DNA from: CAVRAZ01 sp963719135
GTDB taxonomy: Bacteria; Pseudomonadota; Gammaproteobacteria; DSM-19610
Direction: 5' to 3'
Assembly (NCBI GenBank): GCA_963719135.1
Contig: CAVRAZ010000001.1
Coordinates: 962,667-1,026,666 of the forward strand
Length of the DNA stretch: 64,000 nt
Shown here: one piece after another, positions 1 through 8,437 of the stretch
How positions within the stretch are numbered: the first letter of the stretch is position 1
How the letters are laid out: every line of letters starts with the position of its first letter
Notes under the pieces: generated by a model
The model's database searches: none
What the model was told of the DNA's origin: nothing
The model's input: the letters and a program-made list of their open reading frames with translations, nothing else
Made by a program: the position numbers and the translations under genes

Positions 1-517
1 CCCAGACGACGCCAATTCCCAGGTGATACCCTGCCATCCGGACCAGGGTGCCGTGCCGGGCGTGCTCGGTGGGGCCATGCACCCCCGGACGGACCAGATC
101 GGCGATCGGCACCCAGGCCGCCGCGGCGACTTCCCGGTTCGGAACCAGGGTTTCCCGTCGGGAGATGGCAAAGACGAAGGGACGCACCACGATGGGGGGA
201 AGGATTGGCGAGCTGGGCGCCAGATCGTCCAGCCTGCCGAGCATCGAGCCCGCCGGGAGCAGCAGGCCGACCTCCTCGCTGGTTTCCCGCTCCGCGGTCG
301 CCTGGAGATCACGATCGCCGGGGCCGGCCCGGCCACCGGGCAGCGCGACGTGTCCCGACCACACATCTCCATCCCGCTCGGCCCGGCGAATCAGGAGCAT
401 CGCATCGGGATCGGGAGCGAGCACCAGGGCTACCGCCGCGCGCGGTCGCCCGCCGGGAAGATGATCCAGGGGAACGCGGTGAGAGAGCCGGCGGGCCAGC
501 TCCGAGGGATTCAGCAC
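1..517 (-). CDS. Nudix hydrolase, CoA-pyrophosphatase-like (C-terminus outside window)
   Basis: An open minus-strand frame starts at a GTG at 517 and runs off the left edge without a stop (about 172 codons). Residues 58-85 hold a clear Nudix box: ALPGG, then a REx2EExGL segment (RETSEEVGL). GRLDD and a PPIVVRPFVF stretch follow, the layout of the NudL/YeaB branch that hydrolyses CoA and related pyrophosphates using a divalent metal held by the box glutamates. It starts 35 bp after the stop of the Cys-rich protein upstream, in the same direction, so the two are probably cotranscribed. No good Shine-Dalgarno precedes the GTG. The fold is secure; the CoA substrate is inference from subfamily resemblance. 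Confidence 0.85.
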   Translation of the reverse strand, partial: MLNPSELARRLSHRVPLDHLPGGRPRAAVALVLAPDPDAMLLIRRAERDGDVWSGHVALPGGRAGPGDRDLQATAERETSEEVGLLLPAGSMLGRLDDLAPSSPILPPIVVRPFVFAISRRETLVPNREVAAAAWVPIADLVRPGVHGPTEHARHGTLVRMAGYHLGIGVVW

Positions 518-551
518 GCCCGCAGCGAACCGGGGGAGGGCCGGCCCGGGA

Positions 552-1892
552 CTAGCCCTTCGGATAGGCGGCGGGCTTCGCGGGGATGAGCCCGGCGCCG
601 TAGCGGCAGGCATCCGCGAATTCCGCCGGCGCGCGGGCGCACTCGGATTTGCGGCGCTCCATCTCCCGGTACAGCACCGCGGATTCCTCTCCCAGCGCAA
701 CATAACACGCGGTGGCGATGTCTTCCGAGCGGGTGAGCCGCTGGCACAGCGCCAAGCCGTCATCCAGGTTGGCAGTCACGTCGACGTAGTTCTTGACCAG
801 GCCGATGAAGCAGAAGGGCTGGTAGGCGCGGTCGCCCAGCGAACAATCCTCGATCCCCTTGTCCGGCACCCGGACCGTGACGCCGCTCACGTAGGTCCCG
901 ATGCCCTGGTAACACCAGCGGCGCCACCGTTCCGGCGCGAGGTCGCAGCCGTCGGCGATCTTCTTGAAGTCGAGCCCGGTGACCTCGGCCATCAGGCCGG
1001 CCTGCATCTGATAGCAGGCCTGCTGGTAACGCTCGGCGATCGCGGAGCAGGGGTAGAGCAGGTCGGAGGGCTCCCGCAGCTTGAAGGGAGGCCAGGCGGA
1101 ATCCCCGGCTTCGCCATGGTCCATGCCAGCCATCCCCTCCATGTGATCGCTGTGATCCATGGCTCCCTGCGCCGCGGCTTTCATCATGTGCACGTGGTGG
1201 GACTGGCCCCGGCCCGCCACGATGAACTCCATGAAGGCGCCGCCGTAGCAGGACTCGGAGTCCCAGGCGTTGCCCAGCATGTCGCAGCCGTGCAGGGCGC
1301 GGGGAAGATTGTCCTCATAGGCGGCGGTGAGCCCGTGCCCGATTCCATGCACGCATTGAAACCGGAGCCAGACGCTGGCGTTGATCTCAGGGGTGCTGCG
1401 GCACAGGGCGGCCACGCTCGCGCTGTCGGTTCCGTTGTAGGCAAAGACGGCCTGAATGATCCCGTGGTAGCACCCGGACTGAAAGATTTCGCTGCACTGC
1501 TCATACGTCTTGCCGATGTCCTTGCCGGGCTTCCATGCGTTGATTCCGATGACGTGGGCGAAGTCGTGCCCGAACCGCCGGATGTAATCATCCCGCTCGC
1601 CCAGGAGCGCGAGCGTGCCGATCGCGAGTCGCACCTGATCCTGCTCGACCAGGTCGAGCAAGAAATCTTCATAGCACTGGCGCTGGTTGCGGGTCCAGAG
1701 CAGATGGCATCGCTTCATGGCCATGTCCGCCACCGCGAGCGAGTCGTGCGCGGTAATCGCCAGATTGATGGAGGGCGGAATGGCGGGCGGGGGAAAGCCG
1801 GGGATCGCCGAGCCTTGCAGCCGGAACGCAGCTCCGGCCCCCGCGATCGCAGCCGCCACGACCAGCGCGGCGAGGCCAATCTTCTTGAACAT
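552..1892 (-). CDS. Cys-rich repeat protein with Met/His-rich patch, membrane-anchored or secreted, function unknown
   Basis: 446 aa from the ATG at 1892. This start is preferred over longer frames because it opens a signal/anchor sequence (MFKKIGLAALVV followed by an Ala/Gly-rich stretch). The mature part contains about six loose repeats of the form C-x(8-14)-C-(Y/F)-x-G, for example C..IFQSGCYHG, CDLAPERWRRWCYQG and CSLGDRAYQPFCFIG, which look like cysteine-paired helical hairpins. Around residues 245-285 is a Met/His-rich segment (HHVHMMK, DHSDHMEGMAGMDHG) of the kind that binds copper in other proteins. I do not recognise the family. A perfect TATAAT lies 6 nt upstream of the ATG, suggesting a leaderless transcript. 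A metal-handling role is speculation from composition only. Confidence 0.8.
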   Translation of the reverse strand: MFKKIGLAALVVAAAIAGAGAAFRLQGSAIPGFPPPAIPPSINLAITAHDSLAVADMAMKRCHLLWTRNQRQCYEDFLLDLVEQDQVRLAIGTLALLGERDDYIRRFGHDFAHVIGINAWKPGKDIGKTYEQCSEIFQSGCYHGIIQAVFAYNGTDSASVAALCRSTPEINASVWLRFQCVHGIGHGLTAAYEDNLPRALHGCDMLGNAWDSESCYGGAFMEFIVAGRGQSHHVHMMKAAAQGAMDHSDHMEGMAGMDHGEAGDSAWPPFKLREPSDLLYPCSAIAERYQQACYQMQAGLMAEVTGLDFKKIADGCDLAPERWRRWCYQGIGTYVSGVTVRVPDKGIEDCSLGDRAYQPFCFIGLVKNYVDVTANLDDGLALCQRLTRSEDIATACYVALGEESAVLYREMERRKSECARAPAEFADACRYGAGLIPAKPAAYPKG

Positions 1893-1898
1893 GGTACT

Positions 1899-1904
1899 AT
1901 TATA
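1899..1904 (-). promoter_or_regulatory. -10 element TATAAT, 6 nt upstream of ATG (leaderless candidate)
   Basis: The minus strand reads TATAAT-AGTACC-ATG, putting the expected transcription start at or next to the first base of the start codon at 1892. No convincing -35 hexamer lies 17 nt further upstream. The divergent RsbRD-like gene starts about 100 bp away. Confidence 0.5.
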
Positions 1905-1993
1905 GCCGACCACGGGCCGGAGCCGCTGCCCTGCGCACTTCCCACCCGACGCTCGTTGCTGCAAGCAAAGCGATCGCGGCCCAGCGCCACGTC

Positions 1994-2485
1994 ATGGTGG
2001 AGCGATGGGCCGACTGGCTGGGTGACCGCATGACGGCCACCAGCTCGATTCCCCCCGCCCTGGTCCAGCGCGAGCTGCTCCTCCTCATCGACGTATTCGC
2101 GACCATGGTTGGCCCCCTGCGCCGGGAGACCCGGGCGATCTGGAGCCGGGCCGCCGAGCAGTACGGACGCCATGCGGCGATCCGCGGCCTCGCCGCCGGC
2201 GAGGTGGTGGAGGAGATGCAGTACCTGCGCGAGCTGCTGATCCGCCACCTGGCCCCTGCCATCGCGGCCCTCCGGCCCCGACAGGGCATGGCCCTGCTGC
2301 TGCGGCTCAACCGCCTGGTGGACCGCGGCGTCGCGATGGCGGTGGTGGGATACACCGATGAGCTCGCCGCCACCCTGGTTCCCGCCTCCGAGGATGGAAA
2401 GGGCCGGCGCACGCCCGATCCGGCGGAATTGAACGCCGCCGTCGACGCGATCCGTCACGAGCTTCAGCGTACCATCGGGAAGTAG
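1994..2485 (+). CDS. RsbRD-like N-terminal domain protein (sensor/stress signalling)
   Basis: 163 aa, all alpha-helical. The core (WADWLGDRM, then RELLLLIDVFATMVGPLRRE, YGRHAAIRGLAAGEVVEEM, YLRELLIRHL) resembles the RsbT co-antagonist RsbRD N-terminal domain, which is often the input module of STAS proteins or histidine kinases. Here it stands alone, without a STAS or kinase domain. The ATG at 1994 is the first good start. A role in relaying a stress or metabolic signal is inferred from the family; no output partner is adjacent, the next gene being a DNA methyltransferase. Confidence 0.65.
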   Translation: MVERWADWLGDRMTATSSIPPALVQRELLLLIDVFATMVGPLRRETRAIWSRAAEQYGRHAAIRGLAAGEVVEEMQYLRELLIRHLAPAIAALRPRQGMALLLRLNRLVDRGVAMAVVGYTDELAATLVPASEDGKGRRTPDPAELNAAVDAIRHELQRTIGK

Positions 2486-2561
2486 CCCCGCGTTTTCCCG
2501 CTTTCAGCAGCGATAATCCGGTAGGGGACGAGCGCGCCGGCGAGGCGACAATGGTCTCGTC

Positions 2562-5500
2562 ATGCTCCGCGAGACGCTCGCCCGGATTCACCGGCTGGAC
2601 GACCTCCCCGCCCTTCTTCGCGCGCTCGGCTACGCCACCGACTGGCGCGAGGTCGGCGGCACCGCCGGGTTCCCTCGCGCCGTCATCCTGGGACGCGCCG
2701 GGGAGTTCGAGTGGTACGCCTGCGAGGCAACGTCCGATACGGCTCCGCGAATCCTGGCTCGGGCGCTCAGCGCTCGCGGCTTGCCGGGAGCGGCGCTGGG
2801 CCTCGATCGTCAGGCAGGCGTGCTTTTCCTCGCCGCGGCGGAGGCGCCACCCCTCGTTCTGAATCTCGCATTCCCCGATCCGATCGATCTGGCTCGCCTG
2901 GCGCGGTGCGCCGCCCGACCGGGAGAGTCACCCCTCGCGACCGCCTTCCGGATCGGCGAGTCCCTGGCCGGGAGCGGTGTGGACCAGCGGTTCTTCACCG
3001 GCTTCCGGCGAACCCTGGAGCGGATGATCGCCTCGATGCCGGGCCGGATCCCCCTGACCGACCGCCACGCCCTCGGGTTGCTCCAGCTCACCCGCATCCT
3101 GTTCCTGTACTTTATCGAAGCGAAAGGCTGGATGGGCCGCGGTCGCGTGTTACGGGAGGAAGTGGATCGCTGCCTTTCCCGCCGGCGCTCTCTGCATCGC
3201 GACCTCCTCGACCCCCTGTTCTTCGGCACGCTCAACCGGCCCTGGCCGGAACGAAGCCGGCTGGCGCGACGATTCGGACCGATCCCGTTTCTGAATGGAG
3301 GACTGTTCGAGCCCCACCCGCTGGAGCGGCGCTGGCCGGTCACCTTCGCCACGCCGGTGCTCCGGGACGCCTTCGACGGCCTGTTCGAGCGATTCCATTT
3401 CGCTCTCAGCACGGACACCGGCGACGCCATCGCTCCCGACATGCTGGGCCGGGTGTTCGAAGGGGTGATGGATCCCCTGGAGCGTCATCGAAGCGGGACC
3501 TACTACACCCCGACCGCCCTGGTGGATGCGATGGTCCGCGAGGCCCTGACGGCCTGGCTGGGAGGACGGCTTGGCCTGGGCGCCAGCGAGGCGGATCGCC
3601 GGCTTCACGATCCGGATGCGTTAACCCGGCGGACCCTTCGCCGGATCCGGGTCCTCGATCCCGCGGTGGGAAGCGGGGCCTTTCTTCTGGGAACCCTTCG
3701 ACGCCTCGCCGGGCCACCCGGTCCCCGGCCGCATCGGGGAACCCGGCTCCGCGCCCTCCTGGGCTCCTGTCTCTTCGGAGTCGATCGCAACCCCGCGGCT
3801 CTTCGCCTGGCGGAGCTCCGGTTGTGGCTGGAAGTGATCGCCGCCGAACCGGACGGCACGCCCGGCCGGGTAGCTCCGCTCCCGAATCTCGATGCGCTCA
3901 TTCGCCAGGGCGACAGCCTGCTGGATCCCGGACAGGGCCTTCCCTTCCATCCGGTGCCACGGGTCTCGGACCAGCTGGCGCGTTGCCGCCGGGAATTGGT
4001 GCACGCGTCGGGCTCGGGCAAACGCCAGGCGGTACGGCAGCTCCAGCGCGCCGAGCGGGCCCTGGCCGAAGCGATGCTGCGGGACGGCATCGCGCGGACC
4101 GAGCGCGGCATCGGGGAAGCGCTCGAGGCGGGACGGGCGGGTTCCCTGTTCGGAGATCGCCGGGGCCTAACCCGCGATGAGCGAGGCCGCCTGACCGCAG
4201 CACGGACGGTCCGGGCCGGGCTCCGTCATCGACTCCGTGAGCTGCTGCGGACCGGCGCGGTGCCCTGGTTCCACTATCCGGTGCATTTCGCCGATATCGA
4301 GCGGCGGGGCGGGTTCGATCTCGTGATCGGCAATCCGCCCTGGGTCCGCTCCGAGGCCCTTCCACCGGCCGATCGCCGGTATCTGGCGGAACGATTCCGC
4401 TGGTTCCGGGCGGAGGGCACCGGCAGAGCGGGATACCGCCATCTCCCCGATCTGTCCATCGCCTTCCTGGAGCGTGGCCTGGAGCTGGCGGCGCCGGGCG
4501 GCATCGTGGCCTTTCTCCTGCCATCGAAGCTGGCAACCACCGGTTACGCGAGTCGCGCTCGTGGCGGCCTGTCGCGCTCTTCCACCCTGCTGGTTGCCGC
4601 CGACCTCCGGCGCGACCCCCGCTCCGAGTTCGACGCCACGGTCTATCCCATGGCGTTGATCACCCGGCGGGAGAGCCCGCCGCCGGAGCACAAGGTCCGG
4701 CTCGAGCTTGGGGGCGAACCGGTGAACCTCGGCATCCCGCAGCGGGAGCTGGGGAGCGATCCATGGCTTCTCCTCCCGGACGGAGTGCGCTCGGCCCTCA
4801 CCAGAATCCGCGCCGAGTTCCCGCCCCTGAGCGAGCGCTGTGCCCCTCAACTCGGGGTGAAGACCGGGTGTAACCAGGCCTTTCTGGATCCGGCTGAGGA
4901 CGTCGAGCAGGCGCTCATCCGGTGGGCGGTGCGCGGCAGGGATGTCGAACCCTTCCGGGTGCGTGCTTCCCGCCGCCTGCTCTGGCCCTGCGATCGCGCA
5001 GGAAGGCCGCTCGACACCCTCCCTCCCGGTGCTCGCAACCATCTCGAGAGATTCAGCACTGCGCTCCGCAGCCGGAGCGACCACCATCCGGACGCGGAGC
5101 CAATCTGGTCGTTGTTCCGAACCAGGGCGGCATGCGCCCGCTATCGAGTGATCTGGCCCGATCTCGAGCGACGACTCACGGCGGCACCGCTCGTCTCCGC
5201 ATCGAGCGCGGCGCTGATTCCCCTCAACACCTGCTACGTCATGCCACAGCGGGACGGCGCTGCCGCCCTGCGCCTTGCCGCCTGGCTCAACTCCACCTGG
5301 TGCCGGGTGCTGGCGGCCGGAATCGCCGACCTCGCCTCGGGCGGGTTTCGCCGGTTCAACGCGCGGGTGGTGGGCTCGCTACCCGCCCCGCCGGCGTTGT
5401 TCGGCGACGATCACCTCCTCGCGCTCGGACGGGCCGGCGTGCGCGGAACCCTCCACCAGAACGATCTCGATGACCGCGTTGCCCTGCTCCTCGCGCTTTC

Positions 5501-5579
5501 GGCCACCGAGCGCGCCGCCCTGGCGGCGGTGGCTCCGGGAGGCGCCGAGCCTGGTCGCCGAAACGCTCGAGCGGGTTAG
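2562..5579 (+). CDS. Eco57I-class N6-adenine DNA methyltransferase (defence-type)
   Basis: 1005 aa. Motif I (VLDPAVGSGAF) is near residue 365 and the catalytic NPPW motif near 590. Between about 305 and 320 is the RSGTYYTP signature shared by Eco57I, type I HsdM-like and BREX/DISARM methylases. The C-terminal third (LGVKTGCNQAF near 765, later LNTCYVMPQ and SGGFRRFNARVVGSLP) resembles the TaqI-like target-recognition region. The N-terminal 300 residues contain LTRILFLYFIEAKGWM, as in Eco57I-like proteins, but I see no PD-(D/E)xK nuclease motif. It would methylate adenine in a specific site. The next gene overlaps it and encodes a helicase, so the pair probably forms one restriction or phage-exclusion system. 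Class is certain; biological role is inferred. Confidence 0.88.
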   Translation: MLRETLARIHRLDDLPALLRALGYATDWREVGGTAGFPRAVILGRAGEFEWYACEATSDTAPRILARALSARGLPGAALGLDRQAGVLFLAAAEAPPLVLNLAFPDPIDLARLARCAARPGESPLATAFRIGESLAGSGVDQRFFTGFRRTLERMIASMPGRIPLTDRHALGLLQLTRILFLYFIEAKGWMGRGRVLREEVDRCLSRRRSLHRDLLDPLFFGTLNRPWPERSRLARRFGPIPFLNGGLFEPHPLERRWPVTFATPVLRDAFDGLFERFHFALSTDTGDAIAPDMLGRVFEGVMDPLERHRSGTYYTPTALVDAMVREALTAWLGGRLGLGASEADRRLHDPDALTRRTLRRIRVLDPAVGSGAFLLGTLRRLAGPPGPRPHRGTRLRALLGSCLFGVDRNPAALRLAELRLWLEVIAAEPDGTPGRVAPLPNLDALIRQGDSLLDPGQGLPFHPVPRVSDQLARCRRELVHASGSGKRQAVRQLQRAERALAEAMLRDGIARTERGIGEALEAGRAGSLFGDRRGLTRDERGRLTAARTVRAGLRHRLRELLRTGAVPWFHYPVHFADIERRGGFDLVIGNPPWVRSEALPPADRRYLAERFRWFRAEGTGRAGYRHLPDLSIAFLERGLELAAPGGIVAFLLPSKLATTGYASRARGGLSRSSTLLVAADLRRDPRSEFDATVYPMALITRRESPPPEHKVRLELGGEPVNLGIPQRELGSDPWLLLPDGVRSALTRIRAEFPPLSERCAPQLGVKTGCNQAFLDPAEDVEQALIRWAVRGRDVEPFRVRASRRLLWPCDRAGRPLDTLPPGARNHLERFSTALRSRSDHHPDAEPIWSLFRTRAACARYRVIWPDLERRLTAAPLVSASSAALIPLNTCYVMPQRDGAAALRLAAWLNSTWCRVLAAGIADLASGGFRRFNARVVGSLPAPPALFGDDHLLALGRAGVRGTLHQNDLDDRVALLLALSATERAALAAVAPGGAEPGRRNARAG

Positions 5580-7752
5580 GGACCCGCTCGCCGCCTGGCT
5601 CGATCCCGGGCCGCCCGCCCCCGCGGCACGGGTGGCGGCCCGGCTGGCCCAGGCGCTCCTGCCGGCAGCGGCGCCCGACCCGCCGCCCGCCTGGCTTCGG
5701 GACGACCAGCGGCTCTCGTTCGCTCGCGCCCTCTCGGCGGCCCGGCGCTACGGCGGTGTCCTGCTCGCCGATCGCCCGGGGACCGGCAAATCATGGATCG
5801 GTCTCGCCGTCGCGGCAGCCCTCGAGGCAAGCCAGCCGATCCAGGTCATCGCGCCGGCGGCGGTGAAGAGCCAGTGGCTCCGGATCGCCGAGCGCTGTGG
5901 ACGGGAGATCGGGTTTCATTCCTGCGAGCTTCTGAGCCGGGGACGGGCTCCCGATCCCGGACCGGGGCCTCTGGTGCTGGATGAGAGTCATCGGCTTCGC
6001 AATCCTCTCACCCGGCGCTACCTGACCCTGGCGCCCTGGTGCATCGGTCGTCGGGGGATCCTGCTGTCGGCCACCCCGATCGTGAATCGACTCGAAGACG
6101 TGGTTCACCAGTTACTGCTGCTGGTCCGTGATGACGCACTGGCGTGGGCCGGCATTCCCTCTCTTCGTCACTCGGTGGGGGCCACCATGCCCGGCGAGCT
6201 GGGTCGCCTGGTGGTAACCGGAGAGGACCGCTCGGGACTCCTGCCGGCCCGGCAATCCCGCGACCTTCGGATCGAGGATCCCGGCGGCACAACCTCCGGG
6301 CTGCAACGCGGAATCGCCGCTCTGCAACTCTCCAGCGACGCCGGAACCGCGCGCCTGATCCGGATCTCGCTCCTTGCGGCGCTCGCCTCGAGTCCCCAGG
6401 CGGTCCGGGAGGCTCTCGCGAAGTATCGATCCCTCCTTCTCCATGCCCAGGATGCTGCGGCGTCGGGGCGGTCGCTGTCTCGCCGGACCATTCGGCAGTT
6501 CGTCGGCGGCGAGGTGGATCAGCTGGTCCTCTGGTCGCTGGTCGCCGAGCGCTCCGACGCTCCCGAGCTGGCTCTGCAAGATCTCGGGCTCCTGCCGGCG
6601 CTGGAATCGGTGGCGCGCAACCAGGCCGCAGCCCCGGATGCGAAGTGTCGCGCGCTTCAGGAGCTCCTGTGCACCGGAGAAGCCACCCTGGTGTTCACCA
6701 ATGCCCGGGGAACAGTGGAGTACCTTCGCCGCCAGCTCGGCCCTGGAGTGGCGTGGTGCACCGGAGACCGCTCCGGGATCGATGCCATGCCGGTCTCGCG
6801 GGAAGACGTGCTCGACCTGCTTCGCGAGCCGACCCTTCGAGAACACCGGTCGATCGCCCGACCCCGGACCCTCATCGCAACGGACATTGCCGCAGAAGGA
6901 CTCGATCTCCCGCTCACCGCGCGGGTGATTCACTACGATCTTCCCTGGACGGCCGTGCGGCTCGACCAACGCAGTGGACGCGCATTCCGGCTGGGCAGCA
7001 CCCAGGAGCAAGTGGAGGTCATTCGATTCCTTCCTCCAGCCTCGCTCGAGATCGCGCTTCAGCGCGAGACGATCCTGCTTCGCAAAGCCGAGCTGCCGAA
7101 CCGGCTGGGACTCGGAGAGGAGTCCGGCGCGGTCTGGAGGCTCCGGGCCCGGTTGGCCATGGAATGGGCGAACGCGCCGACCGCGGCCGGCTTCGCCCTG
7201 GTCGCCGGAGAACGCCCGGCACTCCTCGCCGGCCTCCGTTTCGGACTAACCGACGGTTCGAGCGAGGAAATCCTCCTGGCCTGGACCGGGTCGGCGCCGC
7301 TCGAGGATTTGGAGCAGCTCAGCGAAATTCTCCGAAGTGCCCGCATGAGCTCGGAGCAGCAGAGAGCAATACCGGGAATGGTGCGCGCGGCAGCCCGACG
7401 AATTGCGAGGGTCGCGCGGCAGCGGCTCAGGATGGCTCGCAACGGCAGACTCGAGGTTCCCGCGCTCGACCCCGGTGGGAGGGGACTTCGCCGGCGCTTG
7501 ATGGATCGAGCGCGCGCGGCAGCGCGGCAACGGGATTCGGCCACCCTGGCTTTGCTCGAACGCGGGCTCCGATTGCTCAGGCGGGGAAGGACCGCGGGCG
7601 AGGAGCTGCTGGTGCGATCCTGGAAGGACCGCCGGCACTCTGACCTGCGGGCCGATCTCTCTCAGCTCGGCAGCGATCTTCCCGAAACCGACGTGATCCG
7701 GCTGGAGCCCACCGCCCTCCTCCTCATCAGTCCAAGCGCTGAATCCGGTTAA
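5470..7752 (+). CDS. SF2/SNF2-like helicase partner of the methyltransferase
   Basis: About 760 aa if the ATG at 5470 is used (110 nt inside the methyltransferase gene). The true start could be later, because the first 30-40 residues look like an out-of-frame shadow. Helicase motifs are all visible: Walker A DRPGTGKSW near residue 102, DESH box (LVLDESHRLRNP) near 170, SAT motif (LLSATP) near 198, then a C-terminal RecA domain with ATDIAAEGLDLP and the arginine-finger motif QRSGRAFRLG near 500. A basic, Arg-rich C-terminal tail follows. SF2 translocases of this type pump or remodel DNA in type I/III restriction, DISARM (DrmD) and related systems. No nuclease domain is evident. The overlap with the methylase implies translational coupling. 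Confidence 0.82.
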   Translation: MTALPCSSRFRPPSAPPWRRWLREAPSLVAETLERVRDPLAAWLDPGPPAPAARVAARLAQALLPAAAPDPPPAWLRDDQRLSFARALSAARRYGGVLLADRPGTGKSWIGLAVAAALEASQPIQVIAPAAVKSQWLRIAERCGREIGFHSCELLSRGRAPDPGPGPLVLDESHRLRNPLTRRYLTLAPWCIGRRGILLSATPIVNRLEDVVHQLLLLVRDDALAWAGIPSLRHSVGATMPGELGRLVVTGEDRSGLLPARQSRDLRIEDPGGTTSGLQRGIAALQLSSDAGTARLIRISLLAALASSPQAVREALAKYRSLLLHAQDAAASGRSLSRRTIRQFVGGEVDQLVLWSLVAERSDAPELALQDLGLLPALESVARNQAAAPDAKCRALQELLCTGEATLVFTNARGTVEYLRRQLGPGVAWCTGDRSGIDAMPVSREDVLDLLREPTLREHRSIARPRTLIATDIAAEGLDLPLTARVIHYDLPWTAVRLDQRSGRAFRLGSTQEQVEVIRFLPPASLEIALQRETILLRKAELPNRLGLGEESGAVWRLRARLAMEWANAPTAAGFALVAGERPALLAGLRFGLTDGSSEEILLAWTGSAPLEDLEQLSEILRSARMSSEQQRAIPGMVRAAARRIARVARQRLRMARNGRLEVPALDPGGRGLRRRLMDRARAAARQRDSATLALLERGLRLLRRGRTAGEELLVRSWKDRRHSDLRADLSQLGSDLPETDVIRLEPTALLLISPSAESG

Positions 7753-7760
7753 TTTTGTGC

Positions 7761-8417
7761 ATGCCCTATCGCACCGTGCTGTTCGACCTGGACGGCACTC
7801 TCATCGATTCGATCCGGTTGATACTCGACAGTTATCATCACACCATGGCGACGCACGGTCTGCCGCCCCGCTCCGATGCGGAGTGGCTGGCGGGGGTTGG
7901 GACGCCTCTCTGGGTCCAGCTTCGGGAGTGGGCGGACAACCCGGAACGGATGGAGCTTCTGATCGCGACCTACCGGGAATACAACATCAGGAACCACGAT
8001 ACCATGGTGACGGCCTATCCTGGTGTGGTGGAAATGGTCCGGGCGGTCCGCCAGTCCGGCAAGCGCACCGGACTGGTCACCAGCAAGAACCGGGTGGGCG
8101 CCCTTCGAGGTCTCAGGAAAGTGGGCCTGGAAGCCGATATCGATGTCATTGTCGCCGCCGACGACGTCACCAACCCCAAGCCGGACCCTGAACCGATTCA
8201 CCTCGCGCTGACCAGGCTGGGTGAATCGCCGGAGGCCGCGATCTATGTCGGCGACAGCGTGCACGACATGGAAGCGGGACGGGCGGCGGGGATCGCAACA
8301 GGGGCGGTGCTCTGGGGGCCATTCGCCCGGCCGCATCTGGAGCCCAGCCGCCCCACCCACTGGCTGGAAAGTCCGGGAGACGTCCTCCGCATTCTGGAGG
8401 TCGACTCGACGGAGTAA
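7761..8417 (+). CDS. HAD-superfamily phosphatase (PpaX/Gph-like)
   Basis: 218 aa from ATG 7761; a TTG six bases earlier is possible. HAD motif I FDLDGTLIDS (two catalytic Asp), motif II in LVTSKNR, motif III Lys in NPKPDPEP, and motif IV GDSVHDMEAGRAAG are all present, with an alpha-helical cap between I and II. These enzymes hydrolyse phosphoglycolate, pyrophosphate or small sugar phosphates; the substrate cannot be read from sequence. The gene begins 8 bp after the helicase stop. TAATTT lies 5 nt before the ATG and overlaps that stop, so it may have its own leaderless promoter. It looks like housekeeping rather than part of the methylase/helicase module. Confidence 0.85.
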   Translation: MPYRTVLFDLDGTLIDSIRLILDSYHHTMATHGLPPRSDAEWLAGVGTPLWVQLREWADNPERMELLIATYREYNIRNHDTMVTAYPGVVEMVRAVRQSGKRTGLVTSKNRVGALRGLRKVGLEADIDVIVAADDVTNPKPDPEPIHLALTRLGESPEAAIYVGDSVHDMEAGRAAGIATGAVLWGPFARPHLEPSRPTHWLESPGDVLRILEVDSTE

Positions 8418-8437
8418 ACAGGGGAAAGGTCGGGAGG

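Noticed and set aside
2562..7752. Complete DISARM or BREX system
   Set aside because: Only the methylase and one helicase are here; no DUF1998 protein, PLD nuclease, PglZ, BrxL/BrxC or other core gene is adjacent on either side.
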